A program made the position numbers and the translations under genes. The notes below the pieces were generated by a model. The model saw nothing but the letters and a program-made list of their open reading frames with translations. It did no database searches and was not told the origin of the DNA. Shown one piece after another: positions 56,498-64,000 of a stretch of 64,000 nucleotides of DNA (positions are counted from its first letter, which is position 1; the number at the start of each line of letters is the position of its first letter). The DNA is from Terfezia claveryi (taxonomy: Eukaryota > Ascomycota > Pezizomycetes > Pezizales > Pezizaceae), in assembly GCA_015179025.1 (NCBI GenBank), contig WHUX01000166.1, forward strand, positions 1 through 64,000, written 5' to 3'.

Positions 56498-58954
56498 CTA
56501 TCCGCTAGTGCCTGTGGCTTCTCTCTCCAACCCGTGTACCAGCTCCTCCAAAATAACTCTAAAGTCACAAAAGCCTTCCCAATTGCTAACCCCAATTCTC
56601 ACGTCCTCGGCGCCCAGGGACTTACGTTGCTTCCGCCCCCGCCTCTGCCCTGCCCTAGTAGTACCCTCCTCTATCTCTGCGCCCTCAAGCTCTACAATAC
56701 AACTCCCCGTATCATACAATTCCCACAGAGCCAATCTCATCTCCCTAGCAGCAGACTTAAATCTGTCAAAACCCGGCCGGAACCTCTCCAGTAACTTCTC
56801 AAAGATAACTTCGTATATGACAACATTCGACGTCTTGAGGTTCGCGACCGTTCCCTCGCTCTCGGAACTCCAGGCATCGAGGGGGTCCTCTGGTGGCCAG
56901 ATATCCCTCTGGCGGACATCCCTCGAGGGTGCTGCTTGTGTAGAGGATTGGGCGGTGGCCACTGGGTAGCATGCAACCCAAATAAGAACGTACAGAAAGC
57001 TTTCCAGATCATGCCTATACCTATGAGTCACAGCCAGTCCGGTCGCTGCACTTTGTAGGATGGCAATAGCGATGAATGGGTATGTTCCTGTTCGTTCAGG
57101 TATCCCCGATGTGTCTTGCTCCGTGATTACAACTGCGTAGTCAAGGTCAATGAGGCAGCCGTAGAGCTCAGTGCCAGGAGTGTAAAGGAATTCGCCACCT
57201 ATGCTTGGAGGGGTCTTAGGCACCGTCGCGAGTGGGGAGGTGATGGCGACGATGTTATTTATCGACACATCTCGGTGGAGAATTCCGCCCTGGAAGAATA
57301 GCGAGGCGTGAGCAATGACACCGGCAAGTAGGCTGCGGGAAACCTCCAGTGGTGAGAGTGAGGAATCCGAGATTGGCTTCCCAATGGTCCCCAGCACTAA
57401 CCGGGTTAAAAGGCGATTGCAACCTGGGTCAGGCTCACCATCCAATAGGCAAGGGATCACCCCTCTGCGTACGACTGCATGAACGTCATCGTATGCAGTG
57501 TCTGAGACAAGCCCCGGTAGGCCAACAACACCTTTTGAGTGTGCAACAGAGTATATCCTTGCCTCCGAGGTACGCTTAGTACTCTGCCAGCTATATTTCA
57601 CTGCGACAACTGTGCCAGTTTCTGGCAAGGTACCCTCCCAAACACAGGTGCCACGACTGATAATTCCCCCGGCAGCGAAGATTCTTTTGTTTAGCAAAAC
57701 TTCCTCTGTGGCACGTTCCCCTTTCATAGGTTCCACCGTACACCAATCCGGTTTCTTAGGGCCCACCCAGGAGACGCTTCTGGTGTGGAACCATGTTGCT
57801 TGCAATTGACTTTTGGTCAGCGAATACAGACATTTAATTACCGAGGTCAGACTACCAATGCCGGAAGTCGATGAATAATTAAGCTTCAGCGAACCAACTG
57901 CACCGGCTCTATCGAATCTCCATAGCGTCAGAAATAAGCCCATGTTGGAAGTTAAGATGCCGATGGTTGCCATACGGAATGGCTGTGCAATGAATACCTG
58001 CTCTACATATGAGGCGAGTTGGAGTCTGGCTGTTTCCTCAGTTTTGCCAGCAGATTGATGTTCCCCGACAACCAGGACAGCACTCCAGGTGGGAGCAATT
58101 GGGTTGCTAGTCAGAACAAAGTCAGGACGAATCTGAGGCTTTCCCAAGCCCTGCAAAGTGGAGGTACGGCATGATACCCAAGAAAGCCCTCTAGGGCCTG
58201 AAGGGGATTTTGGTGACTCAGGAGTTAGACTCTCCTGATTGCGTTCGTTTGGGCACTGTGCTGTAGGTTGAAATGTGGCATCAACATTGCCGACAGCAGA
58301 AGTAACAATCGAATTATTACCTACCCCGGAATGAAGGTTGGACATGCGAAGAATGGCATTCCCCAAATCACAGAACCAGCCTGAGAATACTCTATCAGCA
58401 AAGCTGGGTGGCGTACAACAATAGTTATCGTTTATTGGGTCATAGGTGATGCCATTAGTCGGTGAATCTTGCAATAGAAGTGCCAGGAGAAGTATAGCTT
58501 GTGAATCACTAGGAGCCCATGGCCCATGAAGTATAAAGTCTGCGAGGAAATTCGGATGGGTATACCATCGTCCATGCAATTCGTCTTGTAAGAGAGGCAA
58601 AACCTGAGACGTCAGGCGCCGTCGTTTCGATGAAAAGTTGTCATGTACCTGGAGGGAGGCAAGGGGAATGCTGCATGCCTTGCGTTTGACAGGGGTCGAG
58701 CGATAGCGCGTCGCAGGAGATGTTGCTGGTGCGCTTTGTACTATTACTACGCGCGGTGGAGTCTTCGGGGAAGAAGCAGGTCGCTGGGGTGGCGTGGATA
58801 TGGCGGCGCTGGTTTCAGAGCGAGGAGGCAACAGAACTGGCGGATCTGAAACTTGCGGTCGCTTAGTGGCATGCTGGCGGATGGATGGTACATTCTCATA
58901 CTGTAAGAAATCGTGTTCTGGAAGGCAAGCACTCCTGTCACGGGGACTTATCAT
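56498..58954 (-). CDS. FunK1-type fungal kinase, intact
   Basis: 818 codons from the ATG at 58952-58954; the frame is open further upstream but lacks an earlier ATG. Order: Pro/Ser-rich N-terminus with a KRKACSIPLASLQVHDN and SSKRRR basic patch (possible nuclear signal), then IRPDFVLTSNPIAPTWSAVL and VVGEHQSAGKTEETARLQLA (residues 278-310). This is the PD...E-x-x pattern preceding FunK1 kinases, here with His/Gln where a Lys is usual, so a nuclease fold may be inactive. The kinase part has GTVVAVKYSW (residue 452), GILHRDVSINNIVA (556), CLIDLDYAVV (600) with DLD for DFG, GTYPFIAIAIL and HRYRHDLESFLYVLIWVACY. The tail has an RRGRKQRK basic cluster. Unlike the copy at 36949 it has no internal stop. 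Probable cytosolic or nuclear kinase-like protein; substrate unknown. Confidence 0.9.
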   Translation of the reverse strand: MISPRDRSACLPEHDFLQYENVPSIRQHATKRPQVSDPPVLLPPRSETSAAISTPPQRPASSPKTPPRVVIVQSAPATSPATRYRSTPVKRKACSIPLASLQVHDNFSSKRRRLTSQVLPLLQDELHGRWYTHPNFLADFILHGPWAPSDSQAILLLALLLQDSPTNGITYDPINDNYCCTPPSFADRVFSGWFCDLGNAILRMSNLHSGVGNNSIVTSAVGNVDATFQPTAQCPNERNQESLTPESPKSPSGPRGLSWVSCRTSTLQGLGKPQIRPDFVLTSNPIAPTWSAVLVVGEHQSAGKTEETARLQLASYVEQVFIAQPFRMATIGILTSNMGLFLTLWRFDRAGAVGSLKLNYSSTSGIGSLTSVIKCLYSLTKSQLQATWFHTRSVSWVGPKKPDWCTVEPMKGERATEEVLLNKRIFAAGGIISRGTCVWEGTLPETGTVVAVKYSWQSTKRTSEARIYSVAHSKGVVGLPGLVSDTAYDDVHAVVRRGVIPCLLDGEPDPGCNRLLTRLVLGTIGKPISDSSLSPLEVSRSLLAGVIAHASLFFQGGILHRDVSINNIVAITSPLATVPKTPPSIGGEFLYTPGTELYGCLIDLDYAVVITEQDTSGIPERTGTYPFIAIAILQSAATGLAVTHRYRHDLESFLYVLIWVACYPVATAQSSTQAAPSRDVRQRDIWPPEDPLDAWSSESEGTVANLKTSNVVIYEVIFEKLLERFRPGFDRFKSAAREMRLALWELYDTGSCIVELEGAEIEEGTTRAGQRRGRKQRKSLGAEDVRIGVSNWEGFCDFRVILEELVHGLEREATGTSG

Positions 58955-59648
58955 CGTAGTGCACAAGTTCCAGATCTGGGTGCAAAACTGACTGATGAGA
59001 CCGACACAAGATACAAATGATGTTCGACCAGATACCAGACGGTACAATTCACGTATTTAGCCAGACGAGATAAGCGAACACGTGTCACTTTAAAAGTTCG
59101 TGAATGGCAATGAGCGCATGCACGCGGAGATGGCGAGTCGAGAGTCGTGAGAGGCCAAACCAGGTATAGGAGGTGGGACTTTGGTGGGTAGTCGTTGTGC
59201 GGAGCTTGTGACGTGGCGATGGTAGTCGTTAATTTGAGCCCACGTGGCCTCAATGTCTTGGCACCTTCGTGCTGCCACTACAACAGAACCCGATCAACAC
59301 TACCTGATAATAGTATGTGATCGGGATGAATGTAATAAAATACACAACATTTGCCCTGGGGGTGACATACCTATATCTACTGATAGGAGTGACATAGGAT
59401 CGATATCAATTTTTACCACCTTACAATTACCTGGTGACTACGGCAACGCGACCAAATCTCGCCACATAGTGGATTCGTGCATTATGTTAACATTGAACTG
59501 GATCTATGTCGAACGTACCATCGCTATGTAGCAGGATATACCAACATACTATCGTTTTGTTTACTACTAGAAGCAATAACAAATGTCTTAAAATGGTAAG
59601 GTGCATTATCCCAGTATCAAAAATTTCTTTCATCCACTACATATTGCT
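58955..59648. other. Upstream flank of the FunK1 gene
   Basis: Likely holds the kinase promoter. An open frame of 95 codons at 59244-59531 on the plus strand has no recognisable domain. Confidence 0.35.
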
Positions 59649-59661
59649 ATCACGATCAGAT

Positions 59662-59728
59662 TCCTTATAGCCCCCCCCCCCCCAACGGGGCTGCATAGGA
59701 GTATCAAGTATTTAAAAAAAAAAAAAAA
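59662..59728 (+). mobile_element. 67-bp LINE 3'-end insertion with 13-bp target duplication
   Basis: Only TCCTTATAGC, a C14 run, AACGGGGCTGCATAGGAGTA, TCAAGTATTT and poly(A) remain. Flanked by the perfect 13-bp duplication ATCACGATCAGAT (59649-59661, 59729-59741): an extremely 5'-truncated insertion. Confidence 0.9.
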
Positions 59729-59759
59729 ATCACGATCAGATATATACACCCTAAAATTC

Positions 59760-59972
59760 ACAATGTCTACAATATGCGAGAAAGTCATGCGCTCGCTGCT
59801 TATATATATATATATGCGAGAAACAGCTCATATATATAGAGGCTGTTCTCGTGCCCAGACTCATAATTATGCTTAGCGCTCCAATGAGTCTGCCGAAATT
59901 ACACGCTAGTGTGCTCCGAACCGGCGCAGAATGCCAAGCCCAAGGTATATTGCGCTAGTAGCTCCGAATGTA
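59760..59972. repeat. GCGAGAAA repeat and GTTCTCGTGCCCAG end
   Basis: ATATGCGAGAAAGTCATGCGC and ATATGCGAGAAACAGCTC match the spacer repeats of 2366-2850. GTTCTCGTGCCCAGACTCAT at 59843-59862 carries the core end motif of the TIR family. Confidence 0.5.
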
Positions 59973-60254
59973 CTTTTTTTTTTTAAAAAAAATACCTAAG
60001 TAGTACTCCTATGCGGCTCCATCTAGGGGGGCCATGAGGAGCCACCCAGAAACCCGGGTGGATTCAAGGTTAAGACAAGTTAATCTGTCAGAACCACACC
60101 AGATAGATACAAATATACGGACAAGACCCCATGCTGTCATTAACGGATTAACCGATGGCCTGGAGGCCTGAGCCTCGACCTCCTAACTTGTGAAACTGAG
60201 AGTGGAGTAGAAGAAAAGATGGGAGATAAACTGAAAGAGATAAATAAAAAAAAA
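59973..60254 (-). mobile_element. 282-bp LINE 3'-end insertion (minus strand) with 11-bp duplication
   Basis: The T-run is at its 3' end, followed by CTCCTATGCGGCTCCATCTA, AAACCCGGGTGGATTCAAGG and GTTAATCTGTCAG. Flanked by the perfect duplication CTCCGAATGTA (59962-59972, 60255-60265). Confidence 0.9.
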
Positions 60255-60339
60255 CTCCGAATGTATGCTAGTAGCTCCGAGTGCATTATGTTAGTTAGTA
60301 AACACACTGTTCTCGGTCCCAGAGTCTTGTAGATACTTG

Positions 60340-60720
60340 CTCAGCGCCTTATAGGCCTGCCCCGGGTAATATATGCTTGCTTGGTGCCATATAGGCCTGC
60401 TCCGGCCAATATATGCTCGCTCAGTGGCTTATAGGCCTGCTCCGGGAAATATATGCTTGCTCGGTGCCTTATCGGCTCGCTCGGTACGCAGGCCTATAAG
60501 CCACTGAGCGAGCATATATTGTCCGGAGCAGGCCTATAGGGCACCGAGCTAGCATATATTGCCCAGAGCAGGCCTATAAGCCACCGAGCGAGCATATATT
60601 GTCCGAAGCAGGCATATAGGGCACTGAGCAAGCATATATTGCCCGGAGCAGGCCTATAGGGCACTGAGCAAGCATATATTGCCCGGAGCAGACCTTTCAG
60701 AGCTTGAAATCTTTTCTCAA
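60340..60720. repeat. Inverted (palindromic) array of about 43-bp units
   Basis: Left half (60340-60485): about four units TATAGGCCTGCTCCGG(G)CA ATATATGCTTGCTCGGTGCC. Right half (60490-60690): about five units in the opposite orientation (GAGCAAGCATATATTGCCCG GAGCAGGCCTATAGGGCAC). The switch point is near 60487. Confidence 0.88.
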
Positions 60721-60945
60721 TATCCTCTTTAGTGATATCTCTGCGCCGGTGGCCTTAAGTACAGACCTAGTTAAACTAGAGCAAGTATACTCCTAATGTA
60801 AGCGGGCTGATTCTCCTCTGATCAAGTGAGTATTCTGCGCCGGTCGTGTATTTCTGCTCCAATCATATGCGTATTCTGCGCCGGTCACGTGTAATTCTGC
60901 TCCGGTTTTATCTAAATGACGCTAACAAATCGGGGAATCTTGGCA

Positions 60946-61012
60946 CCGGAGCAGATTTCGGAGCAGATTTCGGAGCAGATTTCGGAGCAGATTTCGGAGC
61001 AGATTTCGGCGC
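60946..61012. repeat. 12-bp tandem repeat GGAGCAGATTTC
   Basis: Five copies in a row, the last ending GGCGCAG. Lies inside the segment bounded by TTCTCGGTCCCA (about 60310) and TGGGACCGAGAA (about 61063). Confidence 0.9.
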
Positions 61013-61074
61013 AGTTTAGTACCAGACTCTCGCTCAGGCGCAGCCAAGATAAAGAGAGGTTGGGACCGAGAACA

Positions 61075-61135
61075 GAGTTTCTCGTATATATATATATAAG
61101 TCTCCAAAAGCACGAGTTTCTCGCATATATATAGA
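61075..61135. repeat. GAGTTTCTCG(C/T)ATATATAT repeat
   Basis: Two inverted copies of the GCGAGAAACTC core seen at 2366-2850. Confidence 0.7.
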
Positions 61136-61829
61136 AGCCCGCGAATGCATGAATTCCTACGAAACATATCGCGAAGCACGAACTCCGCATATATCGCAGT
61201 GTCACGACTACAATTGCCCAATATGACTATTACCAGGCCAGGCATTGAGTAGTACGGCACCCGCGTGCGAAAGGGGGCTGAGCGCCGTTGATCACTGTCA
61301 TACCACTTCTCTTGTTATCGCTTATCTCATTGTCTTCGGAAAGTCTAAATTGTCGGCCTTAGCAGTCGGCCTTGGCAACTATGGTTTTCCTGTATATATG
61401 TACTCTTCCCTTTCCCGCGCTTTTTCCCTTTTGCTCGTTATTCCCAGCATATTACAGCGAGCATTAGAGTGAGTATAAGAGCTAGAGTTAGAGCGGGGGT
61501 TACAGCGAGTGTTAGCGCGAAGGTTAGGCCAAGGGTTAGAGCGAGTATTGTGCGCACATGTTCCGTGTATATATCTATTGCTAATACTTCTCTGTGTATA
61601 TAATAATTGGCGAATACAATGAATATTTCTGCTGCATGCATATTCATTCAAAGGTTGCAATCCCGGGTACGTAGCTGGCTGGTGTTAGAACGTAGCAGGT
61701 GCAAGCTATCAGCGGCTATGAATAGTAGAAAAAACGTTTTTGTACCATAGTTAAGCAACGCCGGCGTAGAACCTATAGCATTGATACTGTGGATTGAGTT
61801 GATGATGCGAAGGGATATCCAGATGTTCA
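61136..61829. other. Gene-free tract
   Basis: Contains an irregular AGAGCGAG/GTTAGAG patch at 61455-61550 and nothing recognisable as a gene. Confidence 0.4.
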
Positions 61830-62050
61830 GCTTATCGTCCGGACGGCTTTTGTTGCGTCAGGATGTGTCGCGACCCACCCGGGCGTCCAGACGGATTTTG
61901 TTGCCCAAATGGCGTCCAGATTGCAGAGCAACCCAGCCGAGCATCCAGATTGCCTAGCAACCCAGCGGGACGTCCAGACGCACAGGACGCACAGGACGCA
62001 AACTCGCGTCCGGACGCTTAGTAGTACGTCTCGACGCAGATTTTTTTTGG
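61830..62050. repeat. GTCCAGACG word-rich patch
   Basis: Recurring GTCCGGACG, GCGTCCAGACGG, GCATCCAGATTGC, CAACCCAGC and the direct repeat CACAGGACGCACAGGACGCA. Shares the GTCC(A/G)GACG word with 4765-4780 and 32319-32340. Confidence 0.6.
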
Positions 62051-62575
62051 TGATGAGAAATAACAATTGACTATAGTCTGGTTATAACCTGTTCTCGTAC
62101 TCAGACTCTAGCCTGATCTTGGCATTCGCTTCTGCGATTTAATCGGAAGAGAGTCTGGGACATACACCTCCGAAATCATCTCCGAAATCATCTCCGGTGC
62201 CAAGATTCCCGGAGATGTTAGCGTGTGCATAGCCTGTTTCGGAGGTACTAGCGTTGTTATGAGCTGCATTTCATATTTTTTTTTTTTTTTTTTTCTATGA
62301 TAATGGAGCAGATACTGACACAGAACAACAGCACTTTGTTTAGCCCATACCTTTGCTTTGCTCCGCCCAGCTCCACAATGCCCAGAGCAGACCTTTCAGA
62401 GCTATAAAACCTTTCTCTGGCTCATAAAATCCTGCTCAAGGTCATACAATCTTGCTCCAGCTCATCTACTCCTGCTCCAGTCCTGCTCCAGGTCATACAA
62501 TCCTGCTCGGGTATAGAGGTATTCCACTCCTAGCGGAGAGAACATACACTATAGGATTGAATATTGATAGCCGAG
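62051..62575. other. Gene-free tract
   Basis: Holds GTTCTCGTACTCAGACTC at about 62090 (diverged end motif), a T-run at 62276-62294 and CTGCTCCAG words at 62450-62510. Confidence 0.45.
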
Positions 62576-62580
62576 TATTC

Positions 62581-63200
62581 AGACATCTCCGGCATGCAAA
62601 TTCACACGTCTCCAGCATGAGTATTCAGACATCTCCAGCATGAGTATTCATACATCTCCGGTATGAGTATTCAGACATCTCGAACATGCGAATTCATACA
62701 TCTCCGGCATGAGTATTCATACATCTCGAACATGCGAATTCATACATCTCCGGCATGAGTATTCAGACATCTCGAACATGCGAATTCATACATCTCCTGC
62801 ATGAGTATTCAGACATCTCCGGCATGAGTATTCATACATCTCTGGCATGAGTATTCAGACATCTCGAACATGCGAATTCAGACATCTTCGGCATGAGTAT
62901 TCATACATCTCCGGCATGAGTATTCAGACATCTCGAACATGCGAATTCATACATCTCCGGCATGAGTATTCACACATCTCGAACATGGGAATTCAGACAT
63001 CTCCGGCATGAGTATTCAGACATCTCGAACATGCGAATTCACACATCTCCGGCATGAGTATTCATACATCTCCGGCATGAGCATTCAGACATCTCGAACA
63101 TAGGAATTCAGATATCTCCGGCATGAGTATTCACACATCTCTGGCATGAGTATTCACACATCTCGAACATGTGAATTCAGACATCTCTGGCATGAGTATT
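62581..63200. repeat. 23-bp satellite array with two alternating variants
   Basis: About 27 units of 23 bp. Variant A is ACATCTCCGGCATGAGTATT plus CAT/CAG; variant B is ACATCTCGAACATGCGAATT plus CAT/CAG. A and B alternate irregularly (AB, AAB), hinting at a higher-order unit of 46-69 bp. Confidence 0.92.
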
Positions 63201-63364
63201 CATGCTCGGGCTAGAATCTGTCCGATATGGTCCGGATGCTTGCTTCTAGATCCTCAGAGCGAGCTGAACGAGCTCTATAACTACCAAACAAACGAGCCTA
63301 TATTGCTGCGAGCGAGCTTATATTGCCTCGGGCTTATATTGCTCCGTGCATTCAACTACCACTG

Positions 63365-63725
63365 TATTATAGTCTCGGAGCAGCGATTTGCTCCTAGAGC
63401 AGGATTTTCTTTGGCTATTCTTTTTTAACCTGTGAACTAGGGAGCTAGCAAGCTATTCCGGAGTTCAGGTGTACATATATGATAGTTGGAGGGGAGTGCG
63501 GGGGGGGGGGGTCATGAGCACTAATACATAGGATATCAACTATCCACTTCTTGGAGCAGCGATTTGCTCCCGGAGCAAGATTTTCTTTGACTATTCTGAT
63601 TAACCTGTGAATTAGGGAGCTAGCAAGCTATTCCGGAGTTCAGGTGTACATTTATGATAGTTGGTGGGGGGGCAAGAGGGGAGGTTATAAGCGCCTATAC
63701 ATAGGATATCAACTATACAGTGTTA
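63365..63725. repeat. About 180-bp tandem duplication
   Basis: Two units begin GGAGCAGCGATTTGCTCC (63375 and 63555) and share GGGAGCTAGCAAGCTATTCC, GGAGTTCAGGTGTACAT and CATAGGATATCAACTAT. They differ in the G-run (63499-63510) and scattered substitutions. A third, partial start (GAAGCAGCAATTTGATC) follows at about 63734. Confidence 0.88.
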
Positions 63726-64000
63726 CAGTCTTGAAGCAGCAATTTGATCAGCAATTGGGCACAAGTGGATCTATTTCTAGAGGAATAGGGCAGTATGGGC
63801 TCGCTCGGTGCAGTATGGGCTTGCTGGGAGCAGTATAAGCTCGCTCGCAGCAGTATAGGCTTGTATTCAGTAGAGGCTTGTATTACATATTCTGCTCCGA
63901 AGCCACTAGCCTATTGCATAGCGTGTTGGCATTGTGCTCCGAACTTGGAGCTGACTTAGAGTCAATTTCGGAGGTGTTTACTACCAGACTCTTAGCTGGC
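63726..64000. repeat. GCAGTAT(G/A)(G/A)GCT(C/T)GCT repeats
   Basis: Irregular units GGGCAGTATGGGCTCGCTCG and GGAGCAGTATAAGCTCGCTC at 63785-63860. TACCAGACTCTTAGC at the window edge matches the terminal-like motif seen near 61017. Confidence 0.6.

Noticed and set aside
56508..57809. Plus-strand ORFs opposite the second FunK1 gene
   Set aside because: They are antisense frames of a strong 818-codon kinase and show no domain.
59244..59531. 95-codon plus-strand ORF as a gene
   Set aside because: No recognisable domain, no splice or context support, and it lies in the upstream flank of the kinase gene.
61440..61560. Telomere-like GGGTTAG strings
   Set aside because: Only isolated GGTTAG/GGGTTAGAG words in an irregular AGAGCGAG patch; no (TTAGGG)n run.
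62581..63200. CRISPR-like regularly repeated array
   Set aside because: Units are contiguous 23-bp repeats without unique spacers, no cas genes are present, and the context is eukaryotic.

Overview
The window looks like a transposon-dense, gene-poor stretch of a filamentous ascomycete (Pezizomycotina) nuclear genome. The evidence is two fungal-specific FunK1-type kinase genes, Tad-like non-LTR retrotransposon fragments with a shared 3' tail, a chromodomain-bearing Ty3/gypsy element, a 65-base intron with an ideal CTAAC branch site, and blocks of extreme A+T richness. Premature stops in the elements are mostly explained by C-to-T (or opposite-strand G-to-A) changes, often CAA/CAG to TAA/TAG. 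That is the signature expected of repeat-induced point mutation (RIP) or a similar deamination process. The species cannot be named from sequence alone.

Layout. 1-4.8 kb: two elements sharing ACATCAG-type inverted ends, one of them a 4.25-kb near-palindrome whose arms each carry a 23-bp minisatellite. 4.8-7.9 kb: an AT-rich block holding a heavily mutated Ty3/gypsy integrase. 7.9-14.05 kb: a complete but decayed Ty3/gypsy chromovirus (minus strand) with two LTRs and a 5-bp target duplication. 14.05-16.8 kb: another AT-rich block with Ty3-type and copia-type gag remnants. 17-21.6 kb: LINE pieces, a coiled-coil ORF, a solo copia LTR and a GC-rich repeat. 23-27.3 kb: a 51-bp miniature TIR element, a 1.7-kb foldback element with an 8-bp duplication, and a deleted pogo/Fot1 element. 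27.6-36.4 kb: LINE 3' ends, a PD-(D/E)XK-like nuclease gene, pogo transposase and gag remnants. 36.9-39.4 kb: a FunK1 kinase gene. 39.7-47.98 kb: a cluster of LINE fragments in both orientations plus an AT-rich block. 48.2-54.3 kb: a young Ty1/copia element (minus strand) with nearly identical LTRs. 54.3-56.1 kb: LINE remnants and a 491-bp TIR element. 56.5-59.0 kb: a second, intact FunK1 kinase gene. 59.6-64 kb: tiny LINE insertions and several satellite-like arrays.

Only three loci look like non-transposon protein genes: 30100-31904 (nuclease-like), 36949-39362 (nuclease-like plus kinase) and 56498-58954 (nuclease-like plus kinase). All three contain, or plausibly contain, a restriction-endonuclease-like motif, and two fuse it to a kinase. 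This architecture recalls the Crinkler-RHS-type effector/conflict proteins described from transposon-rich eukaryotic genomes. Everything else is mobile DNA or its debris. Homology calls here rest on motif recognition by eye; no database search was possible.
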